Of a stretch of DNA of 62,000 nt, positions 22,236 to 35,077 are shown piece after piece. Each line of letters starts with the position of its first letter. The first letter of the stretch is position 1. A program made the position numbers and the translations under genes. Below the pieces are notes generated by a model that worked only from the letters and a program-made list of their open reading frames with translations, did not search any database and was not told the DNA's origin. Origin of the DNA: Tubiluchus corallicola. Lineage: Eukaryota; Priapulida; Priapulimorpha; Priapulimorphida; Tubiluchidae. Location: positions 497,501 through 559,500 of the forward strand of contig JAQGDQ010000010.1 in the NCBI GenBank assembly GCA_030141605.1. Direction: 5' to 3'.

Positions 22236-25200
22236 TGTGCGAAACATGAACCTGAACAGTTTGATTTCGGTACCGATTTTGGAGAAAACGTAGATCCCTT
22301 GCTGCACGAGTTTACTAAAGAGAGTACGGGTAGCACAGTGGAAGTTGGAAAATTTCTTTTTATTTTCTTTTCGGTAGGCTCTCTCTGCTTGGTTCCTTGG
22401 AGCAAATCCAAGTAAAACATTGTTATGCGATTCCGCAGTTTTCTGCCTTGGTAATCAGGACTAAGAAGTATGCTAACGCATCGCAAACCATATATATATA
22501 TATATAGAAAGCGCATGATAAAAAAAGAGGCAGGACCAACAACAAACGATGGTGCATCTATAACTGAAAAAATAATAACAACGATGCCTGCATTAATACT
22601 AATCACTTTCAACATTAAAATTAATCTACGTAAACCTTATGCAAAAACCAGGGCTATCAACAATGGTGGCAACGGCGATTACAGTGCTACAGCAACAGCC
22701 GTGAAGACAGCAAGCAACTACACCTCTACCCCTCATCCTACTGCTCTTTACGCCACTCAAGCCAAAGGGCTTTTGAGAAGATAAACTCCTTTTTAACAAA
22801 ACACTTGCAATCCTAATCTAAATGACAGTTGAACCATATTGCCAAAGGTCAAGAGAGAATTCAGCCAAAAACCAGCTGACTAGAGAAAAGTGTGCTATGA
22901 GGAGCCATTATTAGGTTGAGAGAGGGCGTTGGAAACAGCAGAACCTGGAGTATTGAAAAAACTAAAATTTGTAAAACTTTTTAAGAAGTGGCGAATTCTT
23001 TGTGGGCATGCTCATGCTAAAGTGCTAAAGGTGCTAAACATGCTAAAGGTGATTTTTTGCTCAGAAAACAGTAGTACCACACGAATCAAAGTCTGACCAC
23101 TGCCTAAAAAACACATACAGGCAGAAATTAAACAACGAAACAAACAAGCCCATCACACTGTAAGTGCGAATGGTTTACCGCTTATATAAGCCGTCATTGT
23201 ATAAAGGCATTCCATAAATCCACAAGTGAGCTGCTGTAAATATTTCATCCTTATTGATGATTAGACATTACAATGACATACCTTCCAGTCAAACGAATGC
23301 GAATTAAGATGAAATAAATGTTTTTAAAAAGTCTCAATCATTCAAATCTATATAGAATCTCGTGTGTAGAAACGCTTCCTGTTATTATATTTACTTGCAC
23401 ATTGTGATAATGAGCAGTTAAAATAAGTCAGTTGAGATATTTGCTTAATTTTTCCATCGAGGTAAAGTTTATTTAATCTCAGCGAATCTATAACGTCCAC
23501 CTATTTCTGTGCAATTCCGATTTTAACCACTCCTCAGTTGGGTGGCCCTAGACAAAATAGTTTGTATAGAAACTGAAGCGAAACGCATTTCCTGTGCATT
23601 AATCAATAATTTGAAAGAGTTACTCAAAATTCCAAGCAGGAAACAGGTGATATTTAACAGCTTAGGGTTTAATTACACTTTGGGATAAAACAGATCTGGA
23701 GTTTTGACTAGGGCCCAGGCGAAAATCAATGTTTTCCAACTAATTTAGCAAATCTAAGCAGTAGAAAAACAAAATCACGGTTACCATCATTACACTGTTC
23801 ACATTTATATATTTTTTAACAATCAAAGCAAAATATTTGAAAATATGTGCAGATGAACTAAAACTTTGGGGTAATTCTTTTAATCAAAATAGAAGAAAAT
23901 CTGAAGTACTGCTCTGATACACCTGCGAAAACTTTCTTACGCGTGAATTAAAGGAAGAGCAAGCCGTCCGGGAAATTAAGCTTATTTCAATTTCGCGAGA
24001 GATTTTGAAGGATTTTGTGATAAGTGTCTCGTGTAATTAGTAAAATCACTTTAAAGTCGCGATCATTTCATGACTGGGCGCTTCCATTTTGAACGCCAAT
24101 TCTTCCCACAACGACGTCGTTAATCGGTTGAAGAGTAGCAGTCCACTGTCAATTTTCGCAAAAGTATAATAAGTTTTTTAAAAAATTAGGTTGCTAATTT
24201 TATGATATTTTTGAATGAACATTAAGTAGGATGCAGAAGTTTGAACAAGTTCAAGCCGTGTGCGTTTACGGAAAGCTGCGAAAAGTCTGCCAGTTACGTC
24301 ATAATTTTCAAGTGAATGTCGGCTGCAATTGACGTGAAATTTTCTATTCAGCGGTAGTATAAATTAACATTATGCTGTTTCCTTTCAATATTTTCTTTTT
24401 AAGGTAGATTGTTTTGAGCTATAATTTAAGATGGGTTCGGTTTTCCTTATACATGATTAAGACCTTGAACTGATTTATAGACAGTCCACTTTGTCTGAAA
24501 CGTCTCTATGCTCTTAAGGAGTGTATCGGTTTAATTAAAAAGAACAAAGAAAAAGGCGAACGCTGTAGTTCTAACGGATGTTGCGTTCTAAACGCATTTA
24601 ACAGAAACATGATGGGAACTATAATAGCTTTTCTGTTGCTGTTTTAAAAAGGTATTGATTTTTGGTTGATGAAGTCCTTCTAAAAACCTTCAAAGAAAAT
24701 TTGCGTCACCTGTCTCAGGATCGTTGTGCTCCTGCTGAGTGTTACGCATAAAGTAGTTCCGACGGATTGATTTAATTAGTGCCAATTACCTTTTAAATTT
24801 AGATTAACTTATTCGTGTTTTGCTCCCACAAAATTGATCGAAATCGCTACACGTTGTTTTTTACTTACGTCGTTGCTTGTAGCAGAAGCTTTTATTAAAC
24901 AACTAAGTTAACTAACAGAACACCTCATTTAAATAATTAAAATAACTAACAGGAACGATTTTATAATGCTTGTTTTATCAATAATTGTTTGTTTGTCTGT
25001 AGTGTCGCTATATATTCAAAATTGAAATTGTATGTATGTCTTGAATTTTTATATTGTTTGTGTTTTGGTACCAATAAATAAATATCTAAATGATTCTGAG
25101 TCCCACTGGCTAACAGGTTTGCATTTAGGCCAATAAATAAGTTTGATTAAAAGAACAACGCACCCAGACGGTATAACAACATCCGCGCAGTCATCAAGAG

Positions 25201-25284
25201 GAACCTGACTACCATTCAGATTCTGGCAGTCGCCTAAACAGTCGAACCCGGGGAAACGCAACCATATCCTGACCGATTAGCATC
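22236..25284. other. Unassigned intergenic or intronic DNA
   Basis: About 3 kb with no recognised gene. It includes a short TATATA run at 22493-22506, overlapping short frames at 22205-22784 with no similarity I can name, and a GTGCTAAAGGTGCTAAACATGCTAAAGG mini-repeat near 23022-23050. No transposon protein or SINE was recognised. Confidence 0.45.
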
Positions 25285-25288
25285 TTTA

Positions 25289-25850
25289 AATATTGAGCCA
25301 CTTGAACTTCGTCGAATACACTGTGATTTGACAATGTGTTATAGAGAGTGCTATAGACAAAGATGTGCTTTTCGAGGTGTCATTTTTACCGCTTGAAGCT
25401 GCAGCCCATTAGCTGCTGACTTTTTTGTTTTAAAAACTTTTTCTCAAACAGAATAATTAAAATCTGGAATCAACTCCCAGAGTGTGTCAGCGGTGACCCC
25501 TTGATCTGTGTAGCAAACTCCTTAAAAAACGTTTAAAAGATGAAAATATTAATAATCGTTTATCACTTAATAGGTGCCTGTAAGTAGCCTTGGCTGTACG
25601 ATCTGGAACTCTATAATCCTACACATAACAACACCCAAAATACTTAATCAAAGTCTGTACATAACTGCTGCGTGGAATTCAAACTAAATCAAGCCCAATT
25701 CAATAGAAACCTGCTTACCAGAACTTCATCAGAATTTGTTCTCTGCCAGAGCGTTTTGGGAATTTACATAGTCCACCTTTCTATATTTAGTAAACCGTTT
25801 GGCTGCCATGGGGAACACGCCTCATAATTTGAAATAAATAAACAAACAAG
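25289..25850 (+). mobile_element. LINE remnant, reverse-transcriptase C-terminus and 3' UTR
   Basis: The plus strand encodes EPLELRRIHCDLTMCYR followed about 150 bases later by NRIIKIWNQLPECV and NSLKNV. This is the classic end of non-LTR reverse transcriptases (L..RR...DL...YK, then NR....WN.LP..V......FK..L). The middle is frameshifted and partly deleted. After the stop near 25531 comes an AT-rich 3' region ending about 25850 in AATAAATAAACAAACAAG. No upstream polymerase domain is present: 5'-truncated and inactive. Confidence 0.75.
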
Positions 25851-26341
25851 TAAATAAGCCGTATCGAACTGCAAGTGATGTTACTCTGGCACATGTAGAA
25901 CTGAAGACTACTGCATGGCTCCGAAGAGTTTTTTAAATACATGGAATATATCAGTAATTAATCAAAAACCTAATTTGCTATTTTCGGTCAGCGCTAAGTA
26001 AGGTCAGTTCTATTACCTAACGATTTTATTACGTGAATTTTAATCAGTTTGTTTATTGGTTATATTTTAATGTAATGAGTATTAAGTAATTAATTATTAT
26101 CGTGTAAATGAAATTATCGTCACATAATAATCATGTGCTTGTATGTCTTGTATATGTGCAGGATTAAGCAGGGTTGAGGGATCAATTTTTAGCAATCATC
26201 AAACAGTTTTCCGTGGTGACAGGTGATCATAGTGTCTATATCGACGGATCTTTCAAAGAAATCACCGCGTTAGCAAAAAAAGTTAATCAAAGGAGCGTTT
26301 CAATCAATAGACGCTCAATAGGATCGTTGGAACGCATCACT
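25851..26341. other. Unassigned DNA
   Basis: No recognised element. The plus frame starting at 26174 has no known domain and runs into the 3' end of the adjacent minus-strand LINE copy, so it is probably not a gene. Confidence 0.4.
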
Positions 26342-26715
26342 CTACTTATTATTTTATTATCATTTTATTTGATTTATTTTAAACTGATTTCATACCTTTA
26401 AAAGTACATAGCATTGTATAAAAACTAAAAAACACTCAGCTATACTATAAAATTGTGCTAGAAACTAATAAAATATTTACATATATACATACATACACAC
26501 CCAGACACAAAACATAAATACACAAGACAGATCACTAAAAAATACAGAGGCATAAAACCCAATAAAAGTCACCTTTAAAATGGTAAAATATGTTGATTTC
26601 ATAGTGCAGAACATAGTTTGTACCAGTTCGTCCATATAACTGCATAGTGATATGCAGAGTAAACATACAGTTTATCAATTATATTATTCGGTATTTCTGC
26701 CAGCCCATAAAGGAT
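26342..26715 (-). mobile_element. 3' end of a LINE of the same family as 21440-22235
   Basis: Sequence 26342-26715 aligns with 21440-21790: shared words include AAAATATTTACATATATACATAC, ACAAGACAGATCA, GCATAAAACCCAATA and AGTTTATCAATTATAT. On the minus strand the last codons read GLAEIPNNIIDKLY, the same C-terminus as copy one (GLAKLSNDIIDKLY). The copy stops at a GT microsatellite, so it is severely 5'-truncated. Confidence 0.8.
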
Positions 26716-26721
26716 AATGAT

Positions 26722-26830
26722 ATGTGTGTGTGTGTGTGTGTGAGTGTGCGTGTGCGTGTGCGTGTGCGTGTGCGTGTGCGTGTGCGTGAGTGCGCGCGCG
26801 TGTGTGTGTGCGTGTGCGTGTGTGTGTACT
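26722..26830 (+). repeat. (TG)n microsatellite with a TGCG-type inner block
   Basis: Pure TG at each end and a central GTGTGC/GTGCGT block. It abuts the truncated end of the LINE copy at 26342-26715, followed by a short TATATATA run. Alternating purine-pyrimidine DNA of this kind favours Z-form. Confidence 0.95.
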
Positions 26831-27698
26831 TTATATATATAAAGTATGGAAAATAGAAGGGTAGAGGGATTCTGTTTATTCTTATCGTCATGTAATGAAC
26901 TGCAGTTTATAACCGCTAAAATAAAAAAATTCTTCCCTGGAAAACATTGCAGAGCGCGACTTTATGTAGTTATTAAGCTTAAACCGCAAATTATGGTCTA
27001 TACACGCACAAAAGCATTTAAAAAGTAATTTCTTGTTTAATCCTCTCTAAATCCTATCTCTAGGCTTTCACGCAAGAACTGTTGAATTAACTGACGAAGG
27101 ACGTCAGCGTAACGCCACTAATGACACGATGTTTACGAGTATATCATCAAGTCTGGATCAATCTACAGATTGTATACATTCCTTAACATGAAAATCTGAA
27201 GACGGTTACAATCACAAATGTCAGACAATTTTGAAAAGTGTCGACCATGTTTCATATGTCGGCCTTTTGAGCACAACACGCTGCTGGACACCCATATAAT
27301 AAATTGATTCGTTAGGAAAGGGTTCTGATGAGTAGTTATCATCAATTTTAAAACAATGAAAATGTATTTAATCCCGTTTGGTATCAGTCAGGGCAACAAA
27401 ATTTGAATAGCCAACTTTTGAATCAACAGTCCGTGTGAAATGATTTATTGAGAAACATTTTCAAAAAATCGAACATGGTCTCTTAAACCCATTTATCTTT
27501 TTGATTTCATTCAATGTGTCTAGAGGTGTTATTATTCCAATTAAGAACCTGAATCAACAGTAGAACTCAATTAGTAAAATGACTATCAAGAATAAAACAT
27601 GTCGAGCTTGCTAAGACAAAATTTGTCGATGAATACTGTTAAAACAGCAGGCAGAATATGTTCATTTTTAGGTAATAATGTGATGGTATGTAGTGTTT
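26831..27698. other. Unassigned DNA
   Basis: AT-rich, with only short frames and no recognised gene or mobile element. Confidence 0.5.
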
Positions 27699-27764
27699 AC
27701 TGACTGTGTTTCACGGGGCAGTCTATTTTTTACTGTCTGTGTTTCACGAGGTAGTCTATTTTTA
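27699..27764 (+). repeat. Two-copy 33-bp tandem repeat
   Basis: The unit ACTG(A/T)CTGTGTTTCACG followed by GGGCAGTCTATTTTTT occurs at 27699-27731 and 27732-27764 with a few substitutions. No function visible. Confidence 0.85.
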
Positions 27765-28778
27765 ATTTTATCACCTAAAATGACGATTGGCTTCAGTAAA
27801 ACCGCTTGGAAGTAAATAAACGAGTTTTTAGTATAAATTTTTATTTTCGTAAACTGGATTCTCAAATAATGTGCACATTATAGTATGTTATGTAGTGACC
27901 TTTATGAGAACAAAACGTTTTTAAGTAACAAGTACAGTTGCAAAGATTATAGTTACCACTGTATATAACTTCATCAAAGTTTGCATTATTTGATTTATAA
28001 ATTAATGTTATTAACATTTTAGATGAACATTGTAACCGCAGGTGACATTATAAATTATGTTTTCACAGTTGGGTGCAATTTAATTTCCTTAGTAGATTAC
28101 TGTTAGCGCATTAGTGGTTAATTGATAAATGTTACTGCACTGTTAATAAATTCAAGCAATAAAGATGGAATTCTGCAGGTGTTTCGCGTTCTTGTGGCAT
28201 AATAAGCCTATCTAGCGGAAAATGAAGTAACGAATCTAAAGATGTCAAACGTCTGAACAGAATGTGTCGTGACTCCTGAGAAAATTATACCCTACTGCTG
28301 TAGACTGTTGACAGCGGGCATTTGACCGCCATAATCATTTGACAGAGTTAGCTCAAAGTAGAATAAGGTGCCAAATTCATTTCCAGAAATGCAAGTTTAA
28401 TAAAGTTAAACCGACGTTAAAAATTTAGATTACATTGCGCTGCCGAAAAGTATCCCATCGCCATTGTTTTCATCATGTAGGGGCATGAATACCAATATAT
28501 AGACTGTAAGTTCGTAAGAGGTAGTTATTTTAAGGGTTGCCATAATTAAGGCTATCATATTGAACTGCTGGTGGTACCTCGACACTATGCCCATAGACAA
28601 CCCAAACTGCTTCCGTACCAAGAATCGGAAACCAGTTCGCGTCTAAACTTTTTCTGATATGATTCACAAAACAGCAGAAAATTGAGTATATTCGTAGTTT
28701 GAACTGACTGGACCAATAAAAAATACAACAGACCAGTACACACCATCCCGCCGACTAAGGTCGTCTGATACTAATACT
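27765..28778. other. Unassigned DNA
   Basis: No recognised gene. A minus-strand frame at 28430-28621 has a faintly helix-turn-helix-like stretch (RKQFGLSMGIVSRYHQQF) but no accompanying transposase residues. Confidence 0.4.
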
Positions 28779-29097
28779 TTAGTACAACTTAGAACTAGTC
28801 TTATTTCAGCTGGACTTAGATCATTTTCCAGTGCTGCCCCTCATTTATGGAATGCGCTCTCAGATGGGGCCAAAAACACCCCCAGATGTTGCTGTTTTTA
28901 AACGTCAAATTAAAACATTTTTATTCGTAGAAGCTTTTTAAATTTTGTAGTTATAATCTGTGTCTGCATGACGCAGTAAAGTTAATCTTTTCGGTGTTTT
29001 CGTAACTGTACTCTTTAAAATATGGTTCGTAGGTTCTTAGTGAATTTTAAATGTTTGTATGCCAAACAGCGTTTTTATATGGATTTTAGGCAACGAA
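28779..29097 (+). mobile_element. LINE remnant, reverse-transcriptase C-terminus and 3' UTR
   Basis: The plus strand encodes LRSFSSAAPHLWNALSDGA then, after a one-base frameshift, PDVAVFKRQIKTFLFVEAF and a stop at about 28939. This is the R.F...AP.LWN.LP......FK..LK..LF..AF ending of CR1/L2/Jockey-like non-LTR reverse transcriptases. About 155 bases of 3' UTR follow and the element ends in an ATT tail at 29098. Everything upstream of the C-terminus is missing. Confidence 0.8.
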
Positions 29098-29238
<141 letters not shown>

Positions 29239-30200
29239 AAAATGCATTTATACTGTCCAGATGTAATTATAAACTTTGCTTCTGTAGTACACAACAGAAG
29301 CCTATATTAAGGGTGAAAGAGGCGTTCCCCACAACATGAAGATGATAAAACACTAAAGAAAAACATTGCAACTATTCACATAGTGCCCCACAGTCCCGTG
29401 CAGAAGCATTCACAGCTTTTTCTTAGATAGTTCGTATTTCAGATAGATAATTATAACTATATCACAGACAAGTTCTACATGATTAAAAATTAGCATGTCT
29501 TTTGACTACATTTTTAGTGTGATAAATCCCACTGCACAATGAAACTAGAATGGCACTTAATAAAACTTAATTTCCACTACAGCCACGTTACTACGTCACT
29601 AATAATATTGTTCTGACGTCATCTGATTTATGACGTGTGCCCTGTTTCTTTGCAACAACTGTTCTGCAGTGCTCTACTGTCACGTCAGTTAGATTTTTCC
29701 CATACAAACTAATAGTTAACCGATAATTTTTTCTCAGAATTCCTAATTTTCTTAATCGATCATTGCCACAATTGAATGCGATCTTCCTTGTCCTATGTGC
29801 CATCCCATATGTGATATTTTTGTGGAAATCGATAAAGTAGTTTTTGAGTAATCTTGGCAACAAACAAAATAACAAACCAACGGCAATGAACACATAACCT
29901 CCTTGGCGGCAACATAAAGTAAATATAATTTATTCATTTTACTTCAGATTCAGGTCCAAAATACAGTAAAATAAAATTTTTAGGCATACAATATTTATAA
30001 TGAAATAAATGAATAAACACTAAAGCTGCTCCATGAATGAACCATAATAATATTTTCTGAGCAACAACTTATTTTAATTTTTAAGATAATCAATTATTAA
30101 TGGAATGAAGCTACAATTACAAACTTTTGAAAGCCATTAAGCCAATTCAACTGAGTCTAAGAAAGTACGCAAAGTTCTTATAGTTTGAGACGTTGAAGTT
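29239..30200. other. Unassigned DNA
   Basis: Short overlapping minus-strand frames at 29591-29937 with no recognised similarity. No RNA gene, SINE or transposon end found. Confidence 0.45.
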
Positions 30201-30204
30201 ATAA

Positions 30205-30300
30205 TTTAATGGACCGTGGTTCAAAATGGAAACTATTTCCTACTTTTTCACATTTCTTACTTTTCAGTTGAACTTGGGTATAAAAATACAATTATTCTGA
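30205..30300 (+). mobile_element. Degenerate SINE fragment, family 2
   Basis: Contains a box B-like GGTTCAAAATGG and the family body TTTTTCACATTTCTTACTTTTC followed by ACTTGGGTATAAAA, paralleling ACTTTGGTACAAAA of the copy at 18425-18600. Box A is not recognisable. Confidence 0.55.
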
Positions 30301-30991
30301 GTTGATTATATATATCAACAACTTATTTTCCATGATTCAACATTGACTTTTGTTTGCTTAATAAAATGCGGAACCTCCTTTACTGAATCGTAATTACATC
30401 CACTAAACAGGTTATTTGTTAGTTTGGTTTGTTAGTTAACAAAATTACCAAAAACTACTAAACCAATTTCCACAACAAATTTCGAAGGAGTGAGCACAGG
30501 ACGAAGAAAAACGCTCTCAATTTTGGGAATAAGAGACTAAGAATTGCGAAAGAAAAACAATTTTTATTGATCAACTGTACGCTGATAGGGGAAAATTCTA
30601 TGTGGCGTCACAATAGAGCACTTAGAAAGTTTTAAAAGAGCAAGATTGCACGTCATTAACAAGATGGTGTCAGAACAATTGGTGACCCATAATCTTAAGC
30701 AGTTGTGTAGTTTTCACAAGTGTAGGTCCACATCTATAAATAGGTCTGAGCTCTCCTGAGTCTCATCTAAACAGTCTGTATTAATTCAAGTAGTAAAATG
30801 TTAGCACAGCTTTCTAGCCACAAAATCCGGCAGGCAAAATGCAGCTATATAATAAAGCGTCAAAAAATTTTACTGTAGGCCTATACAGTAATGACTGATA
30901 AATCGGTCATTTAATTAAAAGAGACCTCCATACATCGATGAAATACCAGTCCCTTTAGATCCCATATCGTGGGTCAGTTTTAAAATCAGCC

Positions 30992-31032
<41 letters not shown>

Positions 31033-32672
31033 GAATTTGTGGATTTTAAATAAATTTGTTTATACAGTAATGAACTTATAGAAAGAAACTCGTGAGATGC
31101 ATGAAGTGAAGCGATGTAATAAGTAAATTTATTCGTTTTTGTACAGGTTATTGGATTTATTGGATGTGAAAAGCGTGCATGAAAACGTCATTCCATTTTA
31201 TCTCACTGTAATAAGAAAATTTTATTTTTTCCTCACCTTGCATTTTAAGAAGCGAAATTCTCTATGGGTTTTTTGAATATATACATTAGCTCGCTGAAAC
31301 GTGAGGTAAGCAGCGAAGGAAAGTGAGGTTTGCGATCTTCTGTCAAAAGCAGAGAGAGCTGCACTTATTTTTGTACATTCCCGTTATTGTAGTCGTACGG
31401 TAAACTGGTTCAAAGCACGGATATAATCATAACCTTTGTGTGAAAAGATTGCAAAAAATCAAAATTTTAGATAACGTTTTTATAGGGAAACACACAAACA
31501 AATGAATTATGGCAAAGATGCACATCGAATTTTACTCTTTGATTGCCGAAATTTCTAAAGGGTTCTACACACAATAGTTGTTTGTAAAGTAAATAAATTA
31601 AGGATGTAAAGAAAAGCTTGTCATCAAACAAAAAACGTGCATTAAAAACAGTAATAAAAAGTAGTTTATTAATGCTGATAAGAAAAAACAGTGATCCTAA
31701 GTTGAAACCTTATGGTATTCCACAATTTCTACCCTACGCATAGACTGCATATATACATGTGTATAAAAATTTAAACAAGTTATTCTGTGTATTTTTTCAA
31801 GTTCTGGGGACGAAAAACTGAAAGTCGTTAGGTCACTAAGACATTGATCTGCGTTTTGTGAATCTAGCAGAATCTACATTGACAATTCCGGACTGCTGTT
31901 TAACTAAATGTTGCAACACGTTTATTCACATAGGCAGCTGAACAAACGGAATACACATATCTAGGAAACGGGAGATATTAATCTCTCTTGGGACAACATC
32001 AGAATGAACTTAGACAAACGTATTGTCTGCAATACGTTCTTGCAAATTAGCAACTAATATTAAGTCCATGAAATTTTAATCGACTACAGCTTGTCAAATA
32101 TTGTCAATGTGCAGGTTAGCATTGAAGAGCGCGCAAATGATTTTTCATTACATTTTGGCGGTTTTTCGATTCCAACGAAACATTCAATCAATGGTAACTT
32201 TTTATGAAAAAAATAATTTTTAAAAACTGCTGATACCGTTCTTAATAATCATCTCATTCAAGCGAACTCATTTAAAACACAGACAAGTTATTATAGTTAC
32301 GTGTGTAAATCGCTGCTAGTTCAAATGTAGACGTCCTGTAGTTTGATTTAAAAGAATTTTCGTGCAGAAAGAAACTATAATTTGGTTTTTTCTGATTTAA
32401 CCACTCGGTGCGAAAGCCATCTCATTTGATGAGGATGTGTATTCGCTTTCAATCTGTAGTAATCAATAGTATTATCCTGTTTTGCCTGTTTAACTGACTG
32501 GACATTTCCCCAATGTTGTTGACACTTCGCAAATCTGCGTGGATTGGAAAGTGTCTACATTTTCTCAAACATGCATAGTTTACTAGAACGCTTACGATTA
32601 CTGAGTTTCGCAGTTGCAGTAATTGAATCCCTTCTCTAGTTTTCTGTACCCGAAGCCATTTAAACTGAATTG
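30301..32672. other. Unassigned DNA with an (AT)n run
   Basis: No recognised gene. A pure AT dinucleotide run lies at about 30996-31030. The rest is unique-looking AT-rich DNA with no transposon protein and only short open frames. Confidence 0.5.
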
Positions 32673-32722
32673 ACGAAGTGGAGAGAGAGAGAGAGAGAGG
32701 GGGGAGAGAAGAGAGAGATACA
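32673..32722 (+). repeat. Short (GA)n microsatellite
   Basis: GA run with a GGGGGG interruption at about 32699-32704. The minus-strand Leu/Ser frames over it are repeat artefacts. Confidence 0.9.
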
Positions 32723-32984
32723 AACTCACGTACAAACAAAACAAAGGAACAAACACAACAATAAAATAAAAAGAAACAAGCAAACCAGTCAAACATACAA
32801 GTAAGTATAAACAAATAATCAGACAGACACTAGAACGAGCAACTAAGGGTTAGTAAGCGAACAAAAGGTGACTTCTTTTGTAGAAGGTTTGAATGTTTGG
32901 TTTTGGTTTTATATTTTTTTATACAGTTATCTACAGTCGTAGATTCACCATGATATGGCGCTTGTTGTGGAATAAACACAAGAT

Positions 32985-33105
32985 TATTTAATTTTTAAGT
33001 ATTTCGATCGAAGAGGGGGAAATGTAAAATAGCCTGCACTTGAACCAGAGATCGTGAGTTATAAAGCCAGCGTACTGACCAGTCTAGCAATTCACTAACC
33101 AAATC
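32985..33105 (-). mobile_element. tRNA-headed SINE fragment, family 2
   Basis: On the minus strand: a box A-like region TAGACTGGTCAGTACGCTGG, then box B-like TGGTTCAAGTGCAGG and a body start TTTTACATTTCCCCCTC, paralleling the CACATTTC body of the other copies. The 3' part is missing or too diverged to follow. Confidence 0.6.
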
Positions 33106-33394
33106 TAGTACTTCCGAGCGTTAGATTAATTAAGTAGATTAGTTAATTAATTCATTAATTAGATCTTGAAGTAAGAAGTAATCGATAAGTAATTATTTTT
33201 TATAATGCTACTTTCATGATTATCAGTTAATAGTACACAGTACATTTTTATCATAACTAAAAGGCCTTGGACCTTGGTTTAACGGATCCATATTCAATGC
33301 AATGACCTGTGAGTGATAAAAAAAATCCACAATACTTACTGTTACATTTATTGCTTATTAAATTTTTATTTTGCTAAAGGTAAGGCAATTGCAG

Positions 33395-33535
33395 AAACGT
33401 CGGGCCTGAACCTGGATTTGGTCTTATCATTAAGGCACTACCCTTGTAATGAAAGGGACCTTGGTCCAAATCGTGAGGTCTGCTTTTTTACATTTCCTTC
33501 TTTTCAATCAAGGTTAGTTTGAAAAATTTAATAAG
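33395..33535 (+). mobile_element. tRNA-headed SINE, family 2
   Basis: A tRNA-like head with an anticodon-loop-like CCTTGTAATG, box B-like TTGGTCCAAATCG, and the body TTTTTTACATTTCCTTCTTTTCAATC. Lies about 300 bases from an opposite-strand copy at 32985-33105. A weaker box B-like trace at about 33277 may be a second decayed head. Confidence 0.6.
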
Positions 33536-34600
33536 TATTAGAATCATTTAACGTTCTTTCATGACTGCAATGCTTCAAAGGAGAATCTTTAGTTATCATA
33601 ACGAAAAGAGAATAAAATTTAATGCAAAAGAAATGACAGTAAAAGTGCATCAAAAAACTATCAATGCACAAGAGAAATCTATGATGCTTCAATGATTTTG
33701 ATTGCGCTTTTTCTGAAGTATGCATTCATATTCATAAAAGCGGAGTCAGCCTAGTCAACTGCCATGAAAGCGCAAGACATTCTTTTATAAAATGAGATAA
33801 ATTTTATAGTAAATTAGCAAACATAAATTTGGCAGACTAATTATACTGAGGCATAAGACAGGCAAAGTAACGACCAGTAACAAAAGAGTGTCTGGAAAAT
33901 TCGTTGGAGACCACACCCTGTCACTAATTCCTTGCATTTCCTGTCTTGTCAAAACCTAAGCGGGGTAACTTGCTGTAAACGAACGCGGCGGAGCGATGCG
34001 TCTTTTAAATAAACTGTATTTTTTCTTTTCTTTAATAAATAGTAAGCAAACGATAATGTGAAAAATTTTGAGTCTGAAGTGAAGTGGTTGTATTGTCGTT
34101 CCAAATAATTCCAATGCAATCAGAAGTAAAAATCAGAAAAAACAATTTTTGCGGACTGCAGTATGCTCTCTAGAAGTTTGTCTATTTGTATTGTTGAGAT
34201 TACTCGAATCAAGCCAGGATTTCTCTTCATTCATCGTAATAAACGAAGAAGAAAAAATGAGACAATTTAATGACGGTCTTCATTGCAGGCAGTAAGCTAA
34301 AATTTGAATTAATCAGTCAAACATTCGTGAAAAGAGTATAATAATGAAGCTATTACCAAATCTTTAACACTACGTCTTGGATTATCAATATGTTTAACAA
34401 CATTCACATTAAATCCCAAGTTAGTCTGTTTACCACGAACGAGAATCTGCTAAGTGTGATGGAGCTCGTACATTGGAACAGATTTTCGCTGTTAAGTTCA
34501 AGAAAGAGTCTAGAGAGAACTATAGAAACCATATTTTTGTGGCATTTATGGCAAAATGGGTTTCGAGATATAGCGGCTTATCTCCAGAAAACAAGGAAGT
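33536..34600. other. Unassigned DNA
   Basis: No recognised gene. The two overlapping plus-strand frames at 34390-34712 run into the repeat copy at 34610 and have no domain I can name. Confidence 0.45.
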
Positions 34601-34609
34601 TAAAGTAGT

Positions 34610-34926
34610 GTTACACGGGCGAAAATGTCATTTATTTTCGACCCCTCCTCCTGTGCTATGTGATTATTTCCGTACAAAGCCATTACATAGTAGCGTTGTA
34701 TACCAGGTATAACACCGCCGCAGGTATGAAATGGCCTCGTCGGTTTAGTTGGCTGACGAGCAAGTGCGAAATCTACCTCAACACTGTTCCGTAATGACAA
34801 CCAGTTTGGAGTACAATGGTTTAGACATCTGGCGAGTTACTTAAATTTATAACTTCACTTCGTTCTACACATTTGGGAAAAAATGATAAGCTTGTCAGCA
34901 CCACCCGGTCTATGCTACAGTATTAA
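34610..34926 (+). mobile_element. Interspersed repeat related to the foldback at 16897, copy 2
   Basis: Shares with 35186-35508 a GCGAAAATG...ATTTATTTTC start, a CATTACATAG middle, a CTGTTCCGTAATG-type block and the 3' end CAGCACCACCCGG. It also shares GTATACCAGGTATAACACCG and GGCCTCGTCGGTT with the right arm of the foldback at 16897-17090. Non-coding. Confidence 0.65.
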
Positions 34927-35077
34927 AGCAACTTGATGATTTGTCACTATAGTCATTAGTGGGCTGAACATGAAAAGAGATCAACAGTCCAGATAAACAG
35001 AGGTGCGACAGCAGTGCTCCCTGTTAAGTATTCGATTTGTCTCTGTAAATGATTCTAACTGCAATGTAAAATACATT

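Noticed and set aside
28430-28621. Minus-strand frame with a helix-turn-helix-like stretch suggesting a Tc1 transposase N-terminus
   Set aside because: No second helix pair, no DDE motifs nearby in any frame and no inverted repeats; the similarity is too weak.
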